Source: Phaeoceros laevis (lineage: Eukaryota; Anthocerotophyta; Anthocerotopsida; Notothyladales). Taken from it: DNA of 40,244 nt. The notes under the pieces are model-generated. The model was not told where the DNA came from. It made no database searches and was given only the letters and a program-made list of their open reading frames with translations. The position numbers and the translations under genes were made by a program. The DNA lies in NCBI GenBank assembly GCA_049999765.1, contig JBNGIQ010009488.1, positions 55,989 through 96,232 on the forward strand, in the 5' to 3' direction. Position 1 is the first letter of the stretch; every line of letters begins with the position of its first letter. Shown here one piece after another: positions 1 through 9,735 of this stretch.

Positions 1-439
1 GGCCTCCAGCAAGGAGGTCTTTGGCCTGCATGATAGCATCAAAGACGTCTTCTGGGAGGTCTACTACCAAGGATGGATGAGCATCTCGCTTAGCTTGTCT
101 CTTCTCAGCCACCGACATTGCAAAATAGTTCTTCCTTGTGGCAGTTTGCTTTTGACAATCCTCTACGGTCTTGACGTCCCTGGAGAGATTGTTCCATTTG
201 GTGCGCTATTGGTCAGAGGTCTTCAACTGATACCCCTTGTCTTTGAACGCAGCTAGAATTTCATCCCACTTCTGATTCTGAGTACGCATTTGAGCCATTC
301 CTAATATATCTCTATCGCGCTCAGCTTCTTCAATCTTACAATCACACAGCCCGAGAACCTCTTCTGGTGTCCATACTGTGCGGGGAGCTGGGGGTGCACC
401 AGGCTGCTTGTTGCTACCACGTTTGTTGGCAGGCGCCAT
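1..439 (-). pseudogene. Myb/SANT-like (trihelix-type) DNA-binding protein, mobile-element type, interrupted and truncated
   Basis: Reading leftwards from the ATG at 439, the frame gives a basic, proline-rich leader. A three-helix Myb/SANT-like domain follows, with spaced tryptophans (WTPEEV, KWDEILAAF, RTKWNNL) and a central KTSDQ. One in-frame TAG sits directly after KTSDQ, near 206. The same frame then resumes without a shift (RTKWNNLSRDVK, then a Lys/Arg-rich helix) and runs open to the window edge. The stop splits the third helix, so the copy looks recently disabled. Proteins of this shape are the DNA-binding partners in plant Harbinger-type transposons and in domesticated relatives. I infer a transposon origin from the fold and the repeat-rich surroundings; no transposase is visible here. 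The product continues beyond position 1, so its full length is unknown. A genuine trihelix gene with a sequencing error is the main alternative. Confidence 0.6.
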
Positions 440-3400
440 GGCTCAGTCAAGTGCAGTGTGCAAAACGCGCGCGCGAAGCGAAGCCTCGGCAGCAAGCTTA
501 GTGAGAGGGATGAATAGAGAGAGGGAGGGGAAAAACGGGGGCAAAATATGAGAATTACTATTGTTAAGCTCAATATGAAGTAATTTCTGAAAGTTAGGGC
601 TAGGGGTTAGTTGGGAATTAGTTTAGTTAGACCGTGCCACGTAGACGCCATGTGAGCAGATTAAGTTCACCTCAGCCACCTGTTCGAGAAACAATTGAAA
701 CCCTGACAAAAGCCAAGTGGCATCTTGATGAGTTGAGTCCTGGCTAACTATAGCCCCAACGACGTGTCTGGTAGGGTCTTTAGATTCGCACATGAGTGGC
801 ACCCGAGTACAAGTCGGTCAGCATCAAAACACATCTTGCAGTCGCCCACGTAGGAAGTGCAAAAAGAAGTGCAAAAAGAAGTGCGTAGCCTTCCCTACGT
901 GACACCACGCTCATAATCACACCGCCAGGCCGCCAGCCTACCAGGGCCTCAACCCCGATGCCTAGTCGCGACCATGCACCGATGCTTGGGTGCGATTCCA
1001 ACCCCCATGCTTGGCTGTGCCCTCCCTGCGTAGCACCACGATCATGATCCATTGATAAAAAAAGAGATTATTTTAAAAACATTGCCTATATAATTGTTTT
1101 CAGAATCCCGGGCAAGGACAGAACAGGACATATATAGGACATACATAGGACATATATGTCCTGGGGGGTCATTAAGGGTTTAAGGGATATGTTGGCCGTC
1201 GCTAATTCATGGACAATTCCCCTGAAAAAAGCTCTAAAAAAAAAAAGGAAAATAGCGCCACGTTATTGGAGAACTCTTATATGAGAAAGAGTGGGAATGA
1301 TGGAAGGGAAGGAGAAAGAGTGGAGAAAGGGTGGGAAAGATGGAAGGCAACGAGAGAACACTTTTGACGATGGCTAAGAGTTCAGCGTTTGGCGCCAAAC
1401 GAGGCCGAGGGTACAGAACATCCCCCGCTGCGATTGTTTCCAGTAGGAGTAGCTGCCAACATGCTGCCGGCACACCAGTTGGGCTCACACCGCATACGGC
1501 CATTGCAGCATAGACAGAATCCTGGCTGCTAACTCCTCGGGAAACAATCCATCCTACGCGTCTTCCGCATCCTGGTTGCCTACAGCTGATTCAAGTGCTT
1601 ATCTGGACTGGATATTTGCACTACTGTATGAAGGGCCTCAAAGGACACTTACCTTTTAACAACTTCGCGTTGGAAGGGTCGTCGTAACTTTGCACAGCAG
1701 TGCGCCCGCTGTCATCAGCGCTACACAAGTTGAGCTGCAAGCATTGAAGTGTGGTCTGAAGGTGCATTTCGAAGTTCCTTTTCTGCAATGTTTGTAAGAG
1801 CTGCTTGTCTGAGAAGATCATGCACACGCTGACGAAGTTTTTTTGACTCTGCACAATCTTAGCCACTGGTACCGGTGTCTCAATTCTCGGGATAATGCTC
1901 TCTCTCGTGATCTGCCGTCATTAGGGTCCATGCAAACCATGGGGACGCTATCGGGAACTTGATCGAAAAATGCGCATCCCCGAGGGTGAAGCCGGACGGC
2001 ACGAGATTGTGGCAGCCGTGCAAGATTTTGCAAGTTGAGCACACCTTGAAGCAGGCAGGCAAGCGTATCCTTGTGTGTTGTGGTGTTGGTTGAGGAAAGC
2101 ACACCTTACTTTGTGTGTTTTTTTCTGTCTGTCTATGCCTAGAGGATATGAAGTCCTACAGGAAGAGGCAGGCTGGAAGTTACCGCACATGACAATTTTT
2201 TGCAGCAATGTGGTACAGTGGGATATCATGAAACCTGGGAAGTGGTCAAGAAGCCTAATCCCTCCACGAACAGAGCTGTACGGTGTGGTGCTACCAAACC
2301 CTGTCATATTTGCTGGCCTCTACGTGGAATGTACCTTGCAATAATGGTAGCAGCTTTACACAAAGTTTCTGGAAAAAGAGTGGGGACCTTTCCTATTTTT
2401 TGATGAAACAGGTAACTGAAGTATGTGCCTGGGAGCTATGAAATTTTTGCTTCTTAATTGACAAGTCACATGTCAAGGCACGGAAGCAAGGTCCGGAGGG
2501 CACTGTCATACCTTCAAGTCACATGCCATCTATGTCCATTTATTGCAGCAATGCACCTGCTTGACAGTTGCTGGGCAGGCAATGATGCATGGTTCGTTTG
2601 ACGCAAGATGATTCACTCTCTATTTGGTGAACTGGTTTTGAACTCTGCAGCATTATACACAGGCAACGTTGGAAGTATTGGGACCAGCATTTGCCAAGCC
2701 GCTCAAAAGTTTGATAAGAGATGATGTGCTCGTGCTGAGAGCGATTTTTCTCTTCATCGTTCTTCGTTGCCGGAGCTCTGCAGCTCTTGGCTACCCTGCC
2801 TTTGCATCCTTCGACCTGGTCAGTTGTGGGCCTGGAAGAGTCAAATCGGAGAGCTCATGATGCAGCTACACTGTTTCCAATGGCAGATTAGAGATACTAT
2901 TGCACGGAGTCGTTTGTGTGTTGTTCTCCAACTGGAGAACTGTCGGATTTGCCTGCTTCTGCTGGTTTCAGAGTTTAATAGGTGCTGCGGGAATGGATGA
3001 AATCACAACAGGGGAGTGGGTAGCTTGTCATTCTCGAAGGCAACAGGCAGATCATGGTATCAGCTCAGCCTTGTCATTAACTAAGACCTGGAACCAGCTG
3101 GGTCTCTGCAACCCGCCAACAGAGCCACATCAGTTTCATGAATCAGTTCTAGAGAAATTGGCCAGAGCAAGGTTGTTACGTAAGCCTATCGTATGAGGGT
3201 GTCCTCTCATCAGCGAAGTCAGCCCTAGTCTGCTCTGCTGCTTCCTGGTTATTAGTCGGCTTGGAGGGATAGCAGGTGGCAGTGGCACAGCAATAATGCC
3301 AGGCACCGCCCTAGTAGCAGGCCCAAGGAGAACAGTTAGACTAGTATACCAGTTCGAGCTATTGTCGCAGAAATGAACTATGTATGGAGTGATGGGAGTG

Positions 3401-3626
3401 GACACATGACTCGCTCCATGATGGTTTTAAAACGCCTACCACACCAATAATGTCTTGTGAAGGCGGCCAGCGGACTTGGGAACCGTACTACTGTATCGCG
3501 TGCTCCTGACACAGGCTGACGAATGTGGTCACAAGTTCTTTGATTCATGGCTGTGAGCTCTCAACAGCAACAGCTGACGAGCTCTGCCTCGTACTTTGAC
3601 CTGTTTCTTTCTCTCCGATTCCGTCT
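440..3626. other. Intergenic, no supported gene
   Basis: Short open frames occur on both strands, but none has a recognisable domain, a convincing splice pattern or biased codon use. Local oddities are a short tandem near 855-885 and repeated GGACATA units at 1127-1160. I see no RNA gene. Confidence 0.5.
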
Positions 3627-3734
3627 TTACGGAATACTTTTTGTCCGCCCCCCTCTTGTGGGACAAGCGGTCACTGCTAGCGCCCCGTTTGTCATTTTTT
3701 CGCACACTCTGGGATTTCGAGCCCCGTTTGGCCC
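3627..3734 (+). repeat. Left copy of an imperfect inverted repeat (partner at 7897-8016)
   Basis: This stretch matches the reverse complement of 7897-8016 for about 100 bp. Shared blocks in the same order are ACGGAATA, TTTTTGTCC, a C-rich run, CTTGTGGGACAAGCG, GCGCCCC and a terminal GTGGCCC/TTGGCCC. Substitutions and small indels are scattered through it. The two copies bracket the decayed TTL gene. This could be the arms of a foldback or TIR element, or two independent insertions of one repeat family in opposite orientation. Confidence 0.6.
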
Positions 3735-3786
3735 ACGATGTCACATGGCATGACCATAGGCCAGACGGGGCAACTGCGCATACCGG

Positions 3787-3821
3787 TTTGTCGCATGCAC
3801 ATACCATGTGCATGCGACAAA
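3787..3821. repeat. Perfect 16-bp hairpin with a 3-nt loop
   Basis: The arms 3787-3802 and 3806-3821 are exact reverse complements (TTTGTCGCATGCACAT) separated by ACC. The hairpin lies just inside the left inverted-repeat copy. Confidence 0.8.
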
Positions 3822-4048
3822 TGGTTTACGGTTTAGTCCAATGGCCTGGCTCGCCACGTCGAGATTGCGGGCGTGGCAAGAACACCACGCCACAATCTGA
3901 CGTGCCCTGATTAGGGATAAGTAATCAAGCATACCGGTTCACGGGGTCACCGGCACAAGTTCCCGCCGTTCAAGCACACTGCTGTTCAAACTTGCGTACT
4001 AAGAAAAGGCACCTATCCTCTCATTGCGAGCTGCATGCCGGAGAAGCG

Positions 4049-4080
4049 GACGAGGCGAAAGTGTGCCCTCACAGCAGGGC
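4049..4080 (+). repeat. Copy A of a short dispersed motif (GAAAGTGTGCCCTCAC)
   Basis: The motif around GAAAGTGTGCCCTCACAGCA recurs at 7421-7450 and 7509-7537, each time after a GACGAGG or GAGGGG lead. Copy A is upstream of the TTL relic and the other two are downstream, so the motif brackets it. Confidence 0.65.
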
Positions 4081-4512
4081 CCTCATTCAGACTGCTGGCG
4101 CAAGGTCAGCTGCCGCACTTGTGTAGGTAGCAGTCAATTGAAAGCCAAACGTTGGTGGCGGCCGCAGCACACGCATTGGAAGATGGACATTCTGCCACCA
4201 ATGGTGTTAGCACTGATCGCCATGAAGGTGGAGCTTTGGGACGTCATCAACGTGGTAGTGTTGTCCAAGGATATGGAGAGAGTAATGCAGCACCCAGACA
4301 TCGTTTCTCAGTATCGACAGGTGTGGAAAGTTCGTCAGTGCTTTGTGTGTGGCCGTCTAATTCTCTCGCATCACCATTTTGCGCTGCACAATCGCCTTCA
4401 CCACACTGGACACCTCAAACAAGCTAACCTGGGTTAGCCAGGTCCGAACTACAGGTACGCTGCAGGAATAGGCTTTGTCGACGTCCAGTACTTTTTGTTA
4501 AGTATGGCTAAG

Positions 4513-4824
4513 CTGTTTTGGTATCTGTAGAGATGGCACTTAAGCGTCTTGAGGGCACTATGTCCATGGTGGTTCTTGGGGTGAAGCTTCCTTTCGTGAT
4601 GAAGAAAGTGCTTTAACTAGATATCGTGGGTTTGATATTGCAGGGCTGTGCACCATCTGGTAGCCAATGTATTGTCTGTCCTTCAGGCCGGATTTTTGCT
4701 AATATAAAGTCCACCCAGACATGTTGTTTTTTTCGTTGTGCTTGCACTGACCTGTTTTGGTATCTATGAAGATGTCACTTGTTCAGGACAGCATGTCCAT
4801 GGTGGCTCTTGTGGTGAAGCTTCT
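4513..4824 (+). repeat. Imperfect direct duplication, two ~75-bp units about 239 bp apart
   Basis: Units 4513-4590 and 4752-4824 share, in order, CTGTTTTGGTATCT, GATG-CACTT, ATGTCCATGGTGG and GGTGAAGCTTC, with small indels between. No coding sense is visible. The duplication lies immediately upstream of the TTL relic and may derive from its lost 5' part or from a repeat. Confidence 0.6.
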
Positions 4825-5022
4825 TCTCTGTGGTGTGGGTCTTGTGCCTCTATGCATGACAGATTCCAGAAACTCGTGAATGTCAGCATATATATGTCTA
4901 CAGTTCCAGGTGCCCGCCCTTTTCGTGCTGCAGGCCTAGGCTTGTTTTGCTGAAGGCTAGGCATCCCACAGGTGTGTCAGTCGTGAGCTTTTGTTGTGTT
5001 TCTGGACCTGCCTAACCCAAAA

Positions 5023-6941
5023 GCATGCTATTGTTGTGTGCCCTGAACGAGCTCCATACAGGAGCAACAGGGCGGCAGCGTTGACAGGTCTTGGCAGACT
5101 TGCTGAAGTAGAGCGAGAATGCAAGGAGGCTCTCAGGCTTGATCCCTCGTTCACCCGTGCTCACCAGAGATTGGGGTCCATTTATCTCAGGTAACTTTTG
5201 CTGTCCAGTTTCTGCTATGCTTTGGTAAACAGAGTTTGTTTTGTTGTGAAGGTCAAAGTAGGCTGCTATACGTACCTAAAGAAGCAGATGTGATGCAGGT
5301 TGGGTAGAGTTGAAGATTCCAACAAGCATTTCAAGTGTCCTGGCCAGCATATAGAGAAAGGGGTGACATTCAGAAAATTGAAAACATTCACAAGCATCTG
5401 ACCAAGTGTCTTGAGGCTAAACGAGCCCTACATTGGTCCATCGTGATAAAGGAGAGTGAGGCAGCTGTTGCAGCCGGTGCCGACTTAGCTCCACAGGTGC
5501 ACCACCATGTCCTGCTAGAATTCACGCGTGGGTTAGTAGATGGCTATTTCTAGCTTCAGTATGATCCGTCTGACAATTTACTGGTGCCTGTCAGATCATT
5601 GCTCTCAAGGCTGAGGCTTTGCTGAAGTTGCACAGACTGGGTGAGGCAGATCTTGTTCTCAAGGAAGCCCAGAAAATGGAGGCTTTGATCGGCAGGACTA
5701 CTTACACTCCTGCAGACACGCAGATTCTTGTGGTACAAGCACAGATTGGCATGGCCATTGCAAGGTATGCTGCCATATGGTTGTTCAGTTGATTTGATTC
5801 CCTTGTGTCTTGCAGCAGCAGTGGCCTGAGTTTGGCATGTAACTTACTAGACTTCACATGTTCCCAGATTTGAGGATGCTACAAAGGCTGCAGAGGAGGC
5901 TTCTCACATTGATCCGTACAACCTTGAAATTCTCACTCTTCTGAAAAGGGCACGTGCTGTGGGAAATTTCAGACACTCTCGGAATGAGCTGTTCAAAGCT
6001 GGAAGATTTGCCGAAGCCACATCTGCATATGGTGAAGGGCTGCAAATAGACCCAGCGAATGCTGTGTTGTTGTGCAGATTGAAGGTTGAAGCTGCTTGCA
6101 AGTCGAAGCTGGGCCACTGGGAGAAGCAGTTGAAGATTGTAATGCTGCCTTGGATGCTCAGCCCCAGTACACCAAAGTTCTTCTCAGAGGGGCAAATTGC
6201 TATGCAAAGGTTTGGCCCTCTCACACCGTTGCGGTCTTTCCAGTTAGTTATTCGGCAGTCTTTTGAACTGGTTGCAAAAGTGTGCGAAAACATCTTCAGC
6301 TGAGTTTGCTTTGATTGCAGCTGGAAGTTGCAAGCGATGCCCTGCGGATGTTGATGTTGCGAGACAGCTATTTGAGGTGGAAGTTGAGCTGAAGAAGATG
6401 CGGGGAGAAGACACTTATAAGATGAAGTTTGGTGGGCTGATTGGAGGGCAGCTGGTGCGAATTTCGAGCAGTGAACAGTTGCAGGATGCTATCCGATGCC
6501 CAGGTTTGGCTTCACTCTGTAAAGTGATATAGGAGTGCATACCTAGTCTACTGCAGCTTATTTGTGGGTGCTTCACAATGTTGACTTTTTGTTACTTGCA
6601 CGACAGGTTTGGCAGTAGTGCACTTCAACAAGAAAGAGAATGAGCGATGCAGACAGCTAGCACTTACTCTTGAAAACCTCTGCAGAGCATACCCTGCGGG
6701 TAACTTCATTAAGGTAATATTCCTGTCTGTGCTTTTTAGATGTGCTCCAAGCGAGGCCGACTCTGTGTTCCTTTTGTGGTTGTGAAGGTTGACGTCGATG
6801 TGAACATGTCTATTGCCGATTCAGAAAGCATCAATTTCATCCCAACCTTCAAATTAAACATTTTTGGTGCTCAAGGTGCAAGAGATGCTGGCACCAAGCC
6901 AGCATGTTGTGGAACAAGCGGTAAAGCGCTACTGCCATTGA
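5023..6941 (+). pseudogene. TTL: Decayed TTL gene (TPR plus thioredoxin-like), seven exon remnants
   Basis: Family-typical order is kept. TPR repeats are at 5023-5190 (YRSNRAAALTGLGRL, ECKEALRLDP, RAHQRLGSIYLR), 5299-5496, 5595-5764 and 5868-6209 (RARAVGN, GRFAEATSAYGEGL). A linker follows at 6321-6503 (ELKKMRGEDTYKMKFGG). The thioredoxin-like fold is at 6607-6713 and 6788-6941 (VVHFNKKE, VDVDV, FIPTFKL). Most splice sites are still usable. The frame is broken by a 1-nt loss in an A/G run at 5357-5363, a 1-nt loss near 6127 after GHWEK, a small deletion with frame change near 6330-6350, and a shift at 6861-6877 just before the C-terminal helix ending at TGA 6939-6941. The upstream start and first TPRs were not found. 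Intact TTL proteins act in brassinosteroid, abscisic-acid and osmotic responses. The thioredoxin part shows no CxxC, which is usual in this family. Poor local assembly is the alternative, but neighbouring genes are frame-clean. Confidence 0.8.
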
Positions 6942-7420
6942 GAATATCACTATTCTTGAAATGCCTGGGCTGGGCAACATCGCATTTCGCAAACTTGTAG
7001 TCTGGGTGTGGAGAATACTTCTAGGCTGGTTCATTGGTGTATTGCAGATTGTGGTCACACAAGGCATTTACTGTGAGTAAGTTGTTCCTGGCCTTCGGTT
7101 CACAAATCAGTGAAGACAGGGGGAATGAATGGTGTGGACGCTGTGGGTTAGAGTCCAGACAACTTGAACCGTCTTCACTCCGCAATGCTGTTCTGCAGGC
7201 ATTTTCGCAGACATCAACCAGCAGCATCGTTTTATCACACAGCTGATTGCAGCTCCTCTACATCTGCGTCACGTTAATGGTATGGTTGGCCATGCCAATG
7301 AACCAGGAACTTACGATGCTCAGGTGTCGGGTTCTGTCCATGGTTTTCACCATGGCATCAAATAGTTACAACACCCCAGCTTACTGACCAGCACACCAGG
7401 ACTGCATGCTACATGAAGGA

Positions 7421-7543
7421 GATGACGAGGGGAAAGTGTGCCCTCACAAGCGATGCTGTGACCTGGATTAGGTTATGACGAGGGGCAAATGTGCGATCGC
7501 CCTGCTGTGAGGGGAAAGTGTGCCCTCACAGCAGGGCGATCGC
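7421..7543 (+). repeat. Two further copies of the GAAAGTGTGCCCTCAC motif
   Basis: Copies at 7421-7450 and 7509-7537 are separated by about 60 bp. The second forms the loop and right arm of the perfect hairpin at 7493-7543. All three copies in the window have the same orientation. Confidence 0.65.
7493..7543. repeat. Perfect 21-bp inverted repeat with a 9-nt loop
   Basis: Arms 7493-7513 and 7523-7543 are exact complements. Each contains GCGATCGC at its outer end and CCTGCTGTGAG inward. The loop is GAAAGTGTG. An exact 21-bp arm next to a decayed gene suggests recent origin or gene conversion. Confidence 0.85.
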
Positions 7544-7896
7544 CACCGTCATCGCCCCTTTGCTCCGCACCTCCGATTGTTCGAACCTCCACCCACAATC
7601 TGGGACTAGCTACCGGCGGGTCACCCCGCTGCCCAACTGGCTGCATGCTAATACAGCCGTAATTGGTAATACACTCCTAACCCTAAACGCGTGCGCAAAG
7701 TGAGCCCTCCACGTACATCGTTTGCCTATGTGGACGGTGTACCCGGACTGCCACGGCATGTCAATGATGGGCCATGGGCAAATGGGTCGGCGCGTGCCCT
7801 GCCTTCCTTGCCCATGTACGTAACATGGCAACATGGGACAAAGGGGGCTGGGGGGATTTCGCGGCGAACCACCTGTCGCATACCCATATTAATTAG

Positions 7897-8016
7897 GGCC
7901 ACATGGGGCGGTAGCTATGACCGTCTGTCCCAGCTCAAGGACAAATGGGGCGCTCGCAGTGACGCTTGTCCCACAAGGGGTGGGGGGGTGGACAAAAATT
8001 ATTCCGTACGTCTTTG
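7897..8016 (-). repeat. Right copy of the imperfect inverted repeat (partner at 3627-3734)
   Basis: The reverse complement follows the left copy block by block. It is slightly longer, with a longer C-rich run. A further short block (GTCACCGG, GGCACAAG) occurs near 3950 and again near 8130-8160 in opposite orientation, but not in the order a simple terminal inverted repeat would give. Confidence 0.6.
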
Positions 8017-9735
8017 TCACCAAGTCCCTCAAAGGCAACACAATGTCCCATGGGTTGAAAGTTCTCCGTCGGACACGAGCAGGGGGAGGAGGTACAAACA
8101 AGGTCACGAGCGGGGGCTCATCCATTTGGTAACCGGTGACCTTGTGCCGGTGTGCCGGAGCCGTAGATGGAAGTGTAACCAAGGCACACGCTTGTACAAG
8201 GTGGCGGTGGCGTGAGCAAAGCTTCATATGGCCCTACTAAGTAGTCTAGTTCAAGGGGCAAGATGCGAATCAATCCGGCCAGCTTCAGGACAAGTCGAGG
8301 AGTGTCTACAGTAGTGTAATGTGACCTGCCCTCCAAGAATCGTTTCAGATCCTAATGTGGGATCGGGAGCTCGAGGGTGGGGGATCTATCCATTCCATTT
8401 GCAGTAGTGACCTAGCTAGACGTTCACCTCCTAGTCTATGTATGGGCATGATGATGTTGGGAAGCGGTAAGCAGGTGGCCCTACTTTGCCGGCACGATGG
8501 TGGTACTGTATACATTCTAGCCAACCCAGCAACTAACCGAGGAGGTGCTGCTGCACTCCATTTGCGGCGAGCTCATTGAGTGTTCAACTTAGACATATTC
8601 GCCACCCTACTCGTCACCAACGTCCACCGTTCCCAACCGGCCCCGGCCGCCAGGTGCGGTACCAGTAAGAGGGAGCAGCTCCATGTCATGTCACTGCGCC
8701 GACACTGTTTTTTCAGGTGGCCTATTATTGTGTGATCAGAGCTGCCCTGCGCTGCCGTCATGTCTGAGCTGGCGCGCACTGCCAGCTCGGAGAATGATTT
8801 GTTTTCTCCCAGTAATTACTCACTGTACTGTAGTACCTTTGGACGTCCTGCTGCTTACACTTGTCGCACCTCTGCTTGGGCCAAATGGCACTTTTGTACT
8901 AACTCGAGAAGGCCCATGCTAAACCACCCATTTGCTGCTATGTGTAACGCTGTCATAAGCCACAATCACAACGTGCAAATTTGCATCTCTCCGACAAGTG
9001 AGAGATTATAGAACCTTAAACTCATTTTTTCATGAACGCGGATCTGCAACTTCCGTCTATGGAACAAGCTTGGTAAAGCGCTCTCTATTTCCAACTGATT
9101 CCGTTTCAACTCTGTAGCTTTCTCAGGACAGGAGGTTAGTAGGATAAGTATGTGATGAGGGTTCTGGATAAGAGTTGTACGAAGGCCTGCTTGGGAGGAA
9201 GTTTCCTGGCTGGGGCGAGACCATCCGTGGCTACGGATGCACCTATGTAAGCCAGGCCAACCCTTTCCTCCGAGAAGTAGATCAACGGTTTTCGTTGGCT
9301 TGTTCGTTGTCCCTTGTCCCCTCACGCGCGCTCCCGCTCCCTGCCCTGCCCTGCCCTGCCCTGCTCACTTATTAATTAGCTCACCACTAGTCCCGAGTCG
9401 CCACGCTGCGGAAGGGAAGTCTGCCTTGCCTCTGCCTGCCTCCGTCGCTCCCTCTCCAAACTCCCGATCTTGAGCCCTCCCTCGCTTTTTCCCTGCCGCT
9501 CCCTCCCTGCTCTGCTCTTCCTTCCAATTGCCAAGAGCCAGGGATGCTGACGCGCAGCTGCTGCCGAGAATGCGCTGCTCTGTCTGCTGACACCGGCTGC
9601 TGCGCGGGGTAGGCTAAGGCGGGGGAGAAGAGGAGGTAGGCGCGGCCGCAAGCAGGCTAGGCACGCGAGCAGATCTGGTGAGTGGAGGGCAGCAGCACCA
9701 GGGATCCGATCCGTGCTTGCAAGGGACTGCGGTCG
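8017..9735. other. Intergenic and hexokinase 5' region, no supported gene
   Basis: I see no domain-bearing frame. From about 9300 the sequence becomes C/T-rich, with tandem CCCTG units at 9336-9365, typical of a plant leader or proximal promoter. A consensus-like splice donor (GTGAGT) lies at 9678-9683, upstream of the hexokinase ATG. Confidence 0.5.

Noticed and set aside
4024-4437. 137-codon plus-strand frame upstream of the TTL relic
   Set aside because: It has no recognisable TPR or other domain and begins inside the dispersed motif. It does not supply the missing TTL N-terminus.
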